Part shown: in pieces, positions 1-5,831 of the stretch | Layout of the letters: every line of letters starts with the position of its first letter | Numbering within the stretch: the stretch's first letter is position 1 | NCBI GenBank assembly: GCA_910586295.1 | Contig: CAJUGE010000045.1 | Coordinates: 1-11,067, forward strand | Direction of reading: 5' to 3' | DNA from: an uncultured Bacilli bacterium | Lineage (GTDB): Bacteria > Bacillota_I > Bacilli_A > RF39 > UBA660 | Length of the DNA stretch: 11,067 nt | Notes under the pieces: model-generated | The model's database searches: none | Told to the model about the DNA's origin: nothing | The model's input: only the letters and a program-made list of their open reading frames with translations | Position numbers and translations under genes: made by a program

Positions 1-219
1 AATAATATGAACACGTTTATCAGAATGTTTCTTCTTATAGTGAGAGATAACAAACTTAATAATTAAATCAAAAAGAAGATAGGGGTTAAAAAACTTATTA
101 GTAAAAAGTCTCTTAATACGTTTAATTCTAGAGTCAAGTTTGACACAAGAGCAACTACCTTTAAGTTTTTTAGCAATATCAGAAACAGCAGAAGATTCAG
201 AGTCAATGATACCAAAAAA
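1..219 (-). pseudogene. DDE (IS4-like) transposase, N-terminal fragment
   Basis: An open frame of 73 codons on the minus strand runs off the left edge of the window. Its translation (FFGIIDSESSAVSDIAKKL, then a basic KLDSRIKRIKRLF stretch, then FVISHYKKKHSDKRVHII at the edge) looks like the helical N-terminal region of an IS4-type DDE transposase. In that family the sequence after a VHII-like strand carries the first catalytic Asp, which would lie just outside the window. No ATG, GTG or TTG start occurs inside the open part. The nearest upstream ATG (229-231) is followed three codons later by an in-frame TAG at 220-222. A CAG-to-TAG change would explain this, so the gene is probably dead, or the start is non-canonical. 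The family assignment rests on general resemblance, not on seen catalytic residues. Confidence 0.5.
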
Positions 220-224
220 CTAAG

Positions 225-262
225 AAAGCATATTCTATAATTAAAATAGCAATATGCTTTTT
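225..262 (+). terminator. Stem-loop with T-run, possibly end of IS fragment or terminator
   Basis: A 10-bp perfect stem (225-234 pairs with 251-260) is extended by CTAT/ATAG (235-238 with 246-249, one bulged C) and runs into TTTTT on the plus strand. No plus-strand gene is visible upstream in the window. It may terminate transcription entering from the left, act as a second terminator behind the carboxypeptidase, or be a subterminal hairpin of the degraded IS. Confidence 0.4.
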
Positions 263-269
263 CTTCAAC

Positions 270-296
270 AAAAAAAGAGCTTTCTAATAAAGCCCT
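270..296 (-). terminator. Intrinsic terminator of the VanY-type carboxypeptidase gene
   Basis: On the minus strand an 8-bp stem (289-296 with 276-283, one G-U pair) is closed by a 5-nt loop and followed by seven U residues (270-276 on the plus strand as A). The stem starts inside the last codons of the gene and the TAG stop lies in the loop. Confidence 0.75.
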
Positions 297-1258
297 CTAT
301 ACTTAACACAGTACTCTTCATAAGTAATTCCCTCATTCTTAATAAGAGTAGCAACCTCAACACCTACATATCTATAATGCCAAGGCTCATACATATAACC
401 AGTCATATAAACTTTATCCTTAGGATATCTTAAAATTAAACCATACTTATGAGCATTTTTTTCTAACCATTCAAATTGCTTAGTATTCTCAAAAGTCTCT
501 TCTAAAGTTCCATCATGACTTAAATCTATTGCAAGTCCAGTATGATGTTCACTACTACCTGGTCTAGCAGAATAAGTATCAGCCTCTGCGACACCATCTC
601 TAGAAACATAATTATTATATAATCTAGTTTGCAAATCTATACTTCTAAAACCACTTTGTGCTTGTAAATAAAGCCCATCAGCATTAATATCTTTAAGAAG
701 TTTATTGACATGTTCTGCCGCTTCACTTCTCATCTTTTGTCCATTACCGACACTTACTAAATCACTAGGTTCATAATCTTGTGGAACTTCAAAATACTTA
801 TTAACAAGAACAAAAGGATCATCTGGATCTTCAACAATTTTAACATCTGTATAAAAATCTCTGTCTATTTGAGTATTGACTCTCATTACAACTTCTTCAG
901 GTTCATAAGAACTACTATCACTCAAAGTTTGATATCTCTCTATATTCTCTATATGAAAATACTTAACACTAGAAAAACTAGCCAAATCATCATACTTCTC
1001 TTCAATTTTATCTATGACATCACTAGATAAATTTTTTTCTATAATCTCTATATCACTATTAGAATAACCAAGCTCTTTTAATTTTTTATTAACTTTACTA
1101 TCTACTTTATTATTACTTTCTACAGGATTACTGCCTACATTCTCTTCATCACTTAGAAAATTCTTATACACATAAAATCCCCCATAAGCAAAAATCCCAA
1201 TAACAAAAATAACAAGTATTAAGTTACCAAAATGTACTTTTACGTTTCTTTTTTTCAT
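284..1258 (-). CDS. VanY-type D-alanyl-D-alanine carboxypeptidase (peptidase M15B), membrane-anchored
   Basis: A 324-aa protein with a single N-terminal membrane segment (about residues 11-31) after a basic start (MKKRNVKVHF), so it is probably a type II anchored protein acting outside the cell. Residues 35-160 form a polar, helix-rich linker. The M15B domain covers about 165-324. SGFRS (202-206) supplies the substrate-binding Arg. SSEHHTGLAID (235-245) gives zinc ligands H238 and D245. EPWHYRY (291-297) gives the catalytic E291 and the third zinc ligand H294. All expected active-site residues are present. The family removes the terminal D-Ala from peptidoglycan stem peptides. No vanHAX-like genes are nearby, so a housekeeping wall-trimming role is more likely than glycopeptide resistance. 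An AAGGAAG ribosome site (1271-1277) precedes the only sensible ATG. It is divergent to the serine carboxypeptidase gene at 1394. Confidence 0.92.
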   Translation of the reverse strand: MKKRNVKVHFGNLILVIFVIGIFAYGGFYVYKNFLSDEENVGSNPVESNNKVDSKVNKKLKELGYSNSDIEIIEKNLSSDVIDKIEEKYDDLASFSSVKYFHIENIERYQTLSDSSSYEPEEVVMRVNTQIDRDFYTDVKIVEDPDDPFVLVNKYFEVPQDYEPSDLVSVGNGQKMRSEAAEHVNKLLKDINADGLYLQAQSGFRSIDLQTRLYNNYVSRDGVAEADTYSARPGSSEHHTGLAIDLSHDGTLEETFENTKQFEWLEKNAHKYGLILRYPKDKVYMTGYMYEPWHYRYVGVEVATLIKNEGITYEEYCVKYRGLY

Positions 1259-1270
1259 TAAATATTATCA

Positions 1271-1292
1271 CTTCCTTATAAACATTATACCA
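1271..1292 (-). promoter_or_regulatory. Extended -10 promoter of the VanY-type gene
   Basis: On the minus strand a perfect TATAAT (1284-1289) is preceded by TGG, giving an extended -10 (TGnTATAAT). No good -35 is seen. The expected start near 1277 would leave a very short leader containing the AAGGAAG ribosome site at 1271-1277. Confidence 0.5.
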
Positions 1293-1393
1293 TATAACAC
1301 GCTATAAAATTCTTAAATTTTTATTAACACTGTAAAAAAATATTTTTGTACTTTTATTATTAAAAAAAGAATAGTATTTTTGTAGAGGTGTTT

Positions 1394-2635
<1,242 letters not shown>

Positions 2636-2659
2636 AAAAAATAAATAAGGCTATTCACA

Positions 2660-2700
2660 TTACCATAAAAAATACTAAAACATATTATATACTAGGAGTG
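2660..2700 (+). promoter_or_regulatory. Possible promoter and ribosome site of the 24-codon ORF
   Basis: TTACCA (2660-2665, 4/6 match to -35), a 17-nt spacer and TATTAT (2683-2688, 5/6) precede AGGAGTG (2694-2700), which is well spaced for the ATG at 2707. The ribosome site is clear. The promoter is weak, because the predicted start would fall next to the ribosome site. Confidence 0.35.
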
Positions 2701-2706
2701 ATAAAA

Positions 2707-2781
2707 ATGAAAATAATAATTGATAAATTAACAAATAATAAAATAGTAGATAAAATAAAAGAACTAAAGCCTAAAAAATAA
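2707..2781 (+). CDS. 24-codon small ORF, function unknown
   Basis: ATG-to-TAA ORF encoding a 24-aa, Lys/Ile-rich, highly charged peptide (MKIIIDKLTNNKIVDKIKEL, then KPKK). It is too short for normal ORF finders. In favour of a real gene: a strong AGGAGTG ribosome site 6 nt upstream, and a near-perfect intrinsic terminator that starts 8 nt after the stop. It sits 71 bp downstream of dacF with no terminator between, so it may be read from that transcript. It has no membrane segment, so a hydrophobic type I toxin is unlikely. An amphipathic helix is possible. It could also be the remnant of a longer gene or a leader peptide. I do not recognise it. Confidence 0.4.
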   Translation: MKIIIDKLTNNKIVDKIKELKPKK

Positions 2782-2788
2782 ATATTCC

Positions 2789-2825
2789 AAAGACTAATAG
2801 AAATAAAAAACTATTAGTCTTTTTC
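2789..2825 (+). terminator. Strong intrinsic terminator
   Basis: A perfect 12-bp stem (AAAGACTAATAG at 2789-2800 with 2811-2822) with a 10-nt A-rich loop leads into TTTTC. The U-tract is partly shared with the stem. It ends the dacF/small-ORF transcript and separates it from the DUF3800 gene. Confidence 0.85.
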
Positions 2826-2847
2826 TATATCTTCTTTTCTAAAAATT

Positions 2848-2884
2848 TGATATAATAAAAAAACAAATCATCACAAGAAAGAGG
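2848..2884 (+). promoter_or_regulatory. Extended -10 promoter and ribosome site of the DUF3800 gene
   Basis: TGA directly before a perfect TATAAT (2851-2856) makes an extended -10; no good -35 is seen. The expected start near 2863 leaves a leader of about 27 nt with GAGGT (2881-2885) ahead of the ATG at 2890. The gene therefore has its own promoter after the strong terminator. Confidence 0.55.
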
Positions 2885-2889
2885 TAAAG

Positions 2890-3585
2890 ATGAAAATATA
2901 TGTATATCTAGACGAAAGTGGTTCTATACACAAAAATAGTAACACAAAATTCTTTGCAGTAGGTGGGTACTTTATATTCAAAGAAGACAAAAACAAAGCT
3001 ACCTCACTATACAAAAGAATTAATAAAGAAATTAAAAATACAAGAAACATAAGAATGGACAAAGAAATAAAATCATATGATATGTTAGATATAGAAAAAA
3101 TAAAAATATTTAATGAAGTTCAAGACATAGAAACATTTTATGGAATAGCGAAGGTTTTTGAAAAAACACTTATGAAAAAAGAAATAGTGCATTCAAATAT
3201 ATTTTTTAATTATGCAGTAAAAGTGCTATTCTCAGATTGTATAGTACCATTATTGAATTTAGTACAAATAAATGAAAGTATAGAATTTATAGTAAGTATT
3301 GATAACAGAAACATTAGAGTAGGAGAAATAAATAACCTAGAAACATATTTGAAAACAGAATTTTGCTTAGAAAGATTTGATTTTAAAATAACGTATTATG
3401 ATTCTAAAACCAATTTTGGAATACAACTAGCAGACTTAGTAGTAAACACATTTTATAATTATTATAAAGACAAAAGAATAGTAAAAAAAGTAATAAAATC
3501 CTTAAAACACAAAAACTTTAGAGTAAGCTCATTTCCAGGACATAAAATTAAAGGTAGAATTAAGAAAATTGAATATAATATATAG
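2890..3585 (+). CDS. DUF3800 domain protein
   Basis: A 231-aa soluble protein with the hallmarks of DUF3800. There is an N-terminal strand ending in LDESGS (D8, E9), then an FFAVGGYFI strand, KEIKS (E59), SIDNR (D138) in a central strand, and FGIQLADLVV (Q179, D182) near the C-terminus. The order of acidic residues at the ends of beta strands resembles an RNase H-like nuclease active site (D8, E59, D138, D182). That is my inference; the biochemical role of the family is not established, to my knowledge. DUF3800 genes are often found in accessory and mobile regions. Here the gene stands alone between a terminator and an insertion sequence, whose 8-bp target duplication contains the ATA and TAG codons that end the gene, so the product is unchanged. 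Length is in the usual range for the family. Confidence 0.85.
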   Translation: MKIYVYLDESGSIHKNSNTKFFAVGGYFIFKEDKNKATSLYKRINKEIKNTRNIRMDKEIKSYDMLDIEKIKIFNEVQDIETFYGIAKVFEKTLMKKEIVHSNIFFNYAVKVLFSDCIVPLLNLVQINESIEFIVSIDNRNIRVGEINNLETYLKTEFCLERFDFKITYYDSKTNFGIQLADLVVNTFYNYYKDKRIVKKVIKSLKHKNFRVSSFPGHKIKGRIKKIEYNI

Positions 3586-3587
3586 AG
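3580..3587. repeat. Target site duplication, left copy
   Basis: ATATAGAG directly left of the IS end, identical to 5142-5149. It includes the stop codon of the DUF3800 gene (3583-3585). Families of this type usually make about 9-bp duplications; 8 bp is what matches perfectly here. Confidence 0.85.
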
Positions 3588-3610
3588 GATAGTGTAAAAA
3601 TGTTTTGGAA
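3588..3610 (+). repeat. Terminal inverted repeat, left end of IS
   Basis: 23 bp, exactly complementary to 5119-5141. The transposase stop codon (3611-3613 on the minus strand) directly abuts its inner edge. Confidence 0.93.
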
Positions 3611-4831
3611 TTAGTAGCAATGCCCAATAGCATTGATAATCATAGAAGTATGACTACTACTACTTACAGTTAATGCAGAAGATGTTTTATGTTCAAATAT
3701 TGAATAAGAAACATCTTCTTTGTTGTATACGAATGAGTCTTCTTCGTTCTTATCATAACTTTTTAAATATAAATCCATGATATTTATACCATTTAATTTA
3801 TATTCTTGTAGTTTAATATATTTTTCAATTCTCTTTCTTGAATATCCTTTTGGTCTTGAACCAAATGATGAAGCAACACAATGAGATATATGAGATTCCA
3901 TAGACGATTTGATTTCTCTGTCTTTCATATTTAAAATAGCTTTCCAGTGGTTTAATATATAGTTCTTATATTGTGTTTTTTTATTTTTGTTTTTGGCTTC
4001 TTCAATTATTTTATCTGCTAATTTAGTGAACTCTTTCTTAGACTTATCTTCATATATTGTCTTTGTTAATTCTTCTCTAATATCTTTATTTCTAACCATT
4101 CTATTTATATATTGTTTAACGTGAAATTCACAAGTGTTTAATATTACTTTGTTATTTTTAAATAACTTTAATTCTTTTGCTCCTGCAAGTATCCAACTAC
4201 CTGAATCACTTAATAAGTAAATATTTTCAATTTCTTCAAAATTATATATGTTGTATATTTCATTCATAAATTCTTTCCATGGTTCGTTGCTTGTAGTCAT
4301 AAAAATATGTCTATTTAATAAAGTAGTTCTATTGTTTTTAGTTTTAGCACCAGTAAAAGTAACAAAGCACTTACTCATAATAAAGTGCCTTTTTCTTCTT
4401 TCTTCCTCAGATAAAGTAGATAGTCTAATCATTTCATGAATCCATTTCTCATCTACCATAACATAAAGATTTTTAGTATTTTCAAAGTATTCATATTCTA
4501 CTTTAGGTAAAGTCCATTCTTTTAACCAATTATATATAGTTTGTCTAGGAACTTTTATAATGTTGTTATTCATATATTCTTCAAAGTTACCTAAGTAAAA
4601 ATCAGTGTTATTAGAAGTAATATTAACGTTAGATATAACACTTTGATTAATAAGAATACTTCTAATAACAGAATCATAGTTTTTATACTTTTCAAAGTTA
4701 AAAATTTTATCTATAAGATAAAAACCATCACCAGTTTTCTTGTCAATATAATAATATCTTTCAAATTCTAATTCACCAAAGATAGTTAATATTATTCTTT
4801 GTCTTTTAGAGCTACTATAATAATATTTTTT
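3611..4831 (-). CDS. ISLre2/UPF0236 transposase, C-terminal part (frame after -1 shift)
   Basis: This frame is open from 4831 (after a TAG at 4832-4834) to the TAA at 3611. The sequence begins KKYYYSSSKRQRIILTIFGE, continuing LEFERYYY, which is the conserved FGE..F.R..Y region of UPF0236. It proceeds without a break through the internal ATG at 4573, so that ATG is not a true start. Further family blocks are VDEKWIH, YLLSDSGSWI, CEFHVKQYI and, near the C-terminus, ESHISHCVASSFGSRPKGYS, the characteristic UPF0236 signature. The acidic residues in VDEKWIH and SDSGSW are likely catalytic (DDE-type). It has no ribosome site of its own, so expression needs the upstream frame plus a -1 shift at 4825-4831. 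The fused product would be 479 aa, normal for the family. Confidence 0.85.
   Translation of the reverse strand, partial: KKYYYSSSKRQRIILTIFGELEFERYYYIDKKTGDGFYLIDKIFNFEKYKNYDSVIRSILINQSVISNVNITSNNTDFYLGNFEEYMNNNIIKVPRQTIYNWLKEWTLPKVEYEYFENTKNLYVMVDEKWIHEMIRLSTLSEEERRKRHFIMSKCFVTFTGAKTKNNRTTLLNRHIFMTTSNEPWKEFMNEIYNIYNFEEIENIYLLSDSGSWILAGAKELKLFKNNKVILNTCEFHVKQYINRMVRNKDIREELTKTIYEDKSKKEFTKLADKIIEEAKNKNKKTQYKNYILNHWKAILNMKDREIKSSMESHISHCVASSFGSRPKGYSRKRIEKYIKLQEYKLNGINIMDLYLKSYDKNEEDSFVYNKEDVSYSIFEHKTSSALTVSSSSHTSMIINAIGHCY
3618..3635 (-). other. Small subterminal hairpin in IS
   Basis: CAATGC (3618-3623) and GCATTG (3630-3635) form a 6-bp stem with a 6-nt loop inside the last codons of the transposase. 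No U-run follows, so I do not call it a terminator. It may be a transposase-binding or translation-limiting structure, or chance. Confidence 0.25.
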
Positions 4832-5049
4832 CTATAATCTGATTCATAAAAATATTTATCGATTTTAAGAATAGCTTTTTTATAAATTTGAATAATTAAT
4901 TTATTAAGTAAAGATTTAAGAAATAAAGAAGCCAGAACACTAGTTATAAATGAAGAAAAAGAGGATATGTGTTCATTAAATACACTTATTGTTACATTTT
5001 TGATAATTTTATTAGTTTCATTTATTAAAAATTGTGGTATACTATTCAT
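4792..5049 (-). CDS. ISLre2/UPF0236 transposase, N-terminal part (85 codons)
   Basis: Starts at an ATG with a good AAGGAG ribosome site (AAAAGGAG, about 10 nt upstream) and ends at TAA 4792-4794. The product (MNSIPQFLINETNKIIKNV, then mixed hydrophobic helices, then DKYFYESDYRKN) matches the helical N-terminus expected before the FGE block of this transposase family. The last 12 codons run out of frame over the start of the conserved R..I.T.FGE region, which lies in the -1 frame. A single -1 shift anywhere in 4795-4831 restores one 479-aa protein, and the only slippery heptamer there is A-AAA-AAT at 4825-4831, in the correct phase. The alternatives are a one-base deletion in the A run (true mutation or sequencing error). 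Confidence 0.75.
   Translation of the reverse strand: MNSIPQFLINETNKIIKNVTISVFNEHISSFSSFITSVLASLFLKSLLNKLIIQIYKKAILKIDKYFYESDYRKNIIIVALKDKE
4825..4831 (-). other. Candidate -1 frameshift site (A AAA AAT)
   Basis: On the minus strand the codons AGA AAA AAT place the heptamer in the exact X XXY YYZ phase needed for a -1 slip from the N-terminal frame into the transposase frame. An AT-only 9-bp inverted repeat begins at the end of the heptamer (AATATTATT with AATAATATT about 21 nt on). Its position is too close for a classical stimulator. Loss of one A from an A7 run would give the same sequence. Confidence 0.45.
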
Positions 5050-5084
5050 AGAAAGAACTCCTTTTTATTGTTTATTTTAGGTAT

Positions 5085-5093
5085 ATTATACCA
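5085..5093 (-). promoter_or_regulatory. Transposase promoter, extended -10
   Basis: On the minus strand TGG plus a perfect TATAAT (5085-5090) lies just inside the right inverted repeat, 36 bp upstream of the ATG at 5049. No -35 match is evident. Confidence 0.5.
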
Positions 5094-5118
5094 TGAGTTC
5101 TTTCTTTTTTATGTCTTT

Positions 5119-5141
5119 TTCCAAAACATTTTTACACTATC
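5119..5141 (-). repeat. Terminal inverted repeat, right end of IS
   Basis: 23 bp, exactly complementary to the left end at 3588-3610. It forms the upstream boundary of the transposase transcription unit. Confidence 0.93.
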
Positions 5142-5149
5142 ATATAGAG
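5142..5149. repeat. Target site duplication, right copy
   Basis: ATATAGAG, identical to 3580-3587 at the other end of the insertion sequence. Confidence 0.85.
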
Positions 5150-5156
5150 AGAATAT

Positions 5157-5185
5157 TTGACATTTTACGCATATTATGTTAACAT
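5157..5185 (+). promoter_or_regulatory. Promoter of the NUDIX leader transcript
   Basis: A consensus TTGACA (5157-5162), a 17-nt spacer and TGtTAACAT (extended -10, TAACAT at 5180-5185, 4/6) form the best vegetative promoter in the window apart from the one at 10340. The predicted start is near 5192. The -35 box is only 8 bp from the IS target duplication. Confidence 0.65.
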
Positions 5186-5191
5186 ATTCTC

Positions 5192-5258
5192 ACAAGACCT
5201 GAGCCCGGTAGTTAAATACTAAACGTATAGTAAGTACGTTGCCTCTCAGGCATTTTTT
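5192..5258 (+). ncRNA. Structured leader with terminator-like hairpin, unassigned class
   Basis: From the predicted start, about 65 nt of GC-richer RNA stands out from the AT-rich surroundings. CCTGAG (5198-5203) can pair with CTCAGG (5245-5250). Alternatively TGCCT (5240-5244) pairs with AGGCA (5248-5252) as a short stem just before TTTTTT. The two pairings share the same bases and exclude each other. Between them, TACTA (5217-5221) and TAGTA (5228-5232) form a small inner hairpin, and GTA (5208-5210) can pair with TAC (5235-5237). The element lies 54 nt ahead of the NUDIX gene. It could be a small riboswitch or attenuator, or an independent small RNA. It does not match the purine, preQ1, SAM, T-box or fluoride consensus patterns that I know. 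Confidence 0.4.
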
Positions 5259-5290
5259 AATTTTAAAAGAACAATTCGTGATAGATATAG

Positions 5291-5307
5291 TATAATTAAA
5301 CGAGGAG
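5291..5307 (+). promoter_or_regulatory. TATAAT and ribosome site ahead of the NUDIX gene
   Basis: GAGGAG (5302-5307) is correctly placed for the ATG at 5312. The TATAAT at 5291-5296 has no -35 partner, and a start 7 nt downstream would remove the ribosome site. The ribosome site is certain; the TATAAT is probably not the working promoter. Confidence 0.5.
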
Positions 5308-5311
5308 ATAT

Positions 5312-5782
5312 ATGAATATAGAAAAAGTTAAAATGACAAATATGTGTATGATTATTAATGAAAAAACAAATCAAGTATTAGTACAAGATAGAATAAAAAG
5401 TTGGAGTGGAATAACTTTTCCAGGTGGTAAATTAGAATTAGGAGAGGCCATTGTTCCATCTACTATTAGAGAAGTGCAAGAAGAAACAGGATTAACTGTT
5501 TCAAATTTAAAATTTTGTGGAATTAAAGATTGGTATGATTATAAAAAAGAAGAAAGATATATAGTTTTCTTACTTAAGACATGTAATTTTTCTGGAACCT
5601 TAATTGATAAGACCTATGAAGGAAGAGTATTTTGGATAGATGTTGACAAAATTAAAGACTATAAACTTTCGCCAGATTTTGAAGAAATGTTAGATATTTT
5701 TCAAGGAAAAGGTACAGAATTTTTCTACGAAGACTTAAATTTAAATGATGAAAATAAAAGATGGTTGAAAAAACACTATTAA
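5312..5782 (+). CDS. NUDIX hydrolase (MutT-like, possibly 8-oxo-dGTP diphosphatase type)
   Basis: A 156-aa cytoplasmic enzyme with a complete Nudix box at residues 39-61 (GKLELGE, seven residues, REVQEETGL), including the metal-binding E57 and E58. PGGK before the box and the short core before it (MTNMCMIINEKTNQVLVQDR) are typical of MutT-like proteins that hydrolyse nucleoside diphosphate-X compounds, often oxidised nucleotides. The substrate cannot be read from the sequence. Length is normal. The gene stands alone, with a well-spaced GAGGAG ribosome site, and is preceded by a strong promoter and a structured leader that may control it. It converges on the glycosyltransferase gene, and both end at a shared terminator region (5781-5831). 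Confidence 0.9.
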   Translation: MNIEKVKMTNMCMIINEKTNQVLVQDRIKSWSGITFPGGKLELGEAIVPSTIREVQEETGLTVSNLKFCGIKDWYDYKKEERYIVFLLKTCNFSGTLIDKTYEGRVFWIDVDKIKDYKLSPDFEEMLDIFQGKGTEFFYEDLNLNDENKRWLKKHY

Positions 5783-5808
5783 ACTAATATCAAAAATGCT
5801 AGTTTTTC
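5781..5808 (+). terminator. Weak intrinsic terminator of the NUDIX gene
   Basis: AAACTA (5781-5786) pairs with TAGTTT (5800-5805), with a 13-nt loop, and runs into TTTTTC. The stem overlaps the stop codon. Short and AT-rich, so only moderate strength. Confidence 0.5.
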
Positions 5809-5810
5809 AT

Positions 5811-5831
5811 AAAAAAAGAAGCTTAACTTCT
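5811..5831 (-). terminator. Intrinsic terminator of the glycosyltransferase gene
   Basis: On the minus strand AGAAG-TTAAG-CTTCT is followed by TTTTTTT. The stem overlaps the last codons and stop of the gene. It faces the NUDIX terminator. Confidence 0.65.

Larger units (their letters stand above)
3588..5141 (-). mobile_element. Complete ISLre2-family (UPF0236) insertion sequence, 1554 bp
   Basis: The element is bounded by perfect 23-bp inverted repeats (3588-3610 and 5119-5141, starting GATAGTGTAAAAATG) and an 8-bp direct duplication (ATATAGAG) on both sides. It carries one transposase on the minus strand, split into two overlapping frames. The length, the transposase type and the stop codon abutting the inner edge of the left inverted repeat fit ISLre2. 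Perfect ends and an intact target duplication point to a recent insertion. It landed between the DUF3800 stop codon and the promoter of the next unit (TTGACA at 5157), so neither neighbour is broken. Confidence 0.93.

Noticed and set aside
779..1030. Plus-strand 83-codon ORF
   Set aside because: Antisense shadow of the VanY-type gene; composition is low-complexity Ile/Asn/Phe and there is no ribosome site.
284..1258. Glycopeptide-resistance gene vanY
   Set aside because: Only the M15B family is shared; no vanR/S/H/A/X relatives are in the window, so resistance is not supported.
1388..1393. GTG at 1388 as the dacF start
   Set aside because: It would overlap the GAGG ribosome site; the ATG at 1394 gives correct spacing and a standard signal peptide.
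2707..2781. Type I toxin peptide
   Set aside because: The 24-aa peptide is charged and lacks the hydrophobic helix typical of such toxins, and no antisense RNA promoter is evident.
4573..4573. ATG at 4571-4573 as the true transposase start
   Set aside because: The frame is open upstream to 4831 and encodes the conserved FGE..F.R..Y block; there is no ribosome site at this ATG.
5192..5258. tRNA, SRP RNA or known riboswitch
   Set aside because: No T-arm GTTCGA pattern, no SRP GGAAGCAG-type tip, and no match to riboswitch consensus cores I know; left as an unassigned structured leader.
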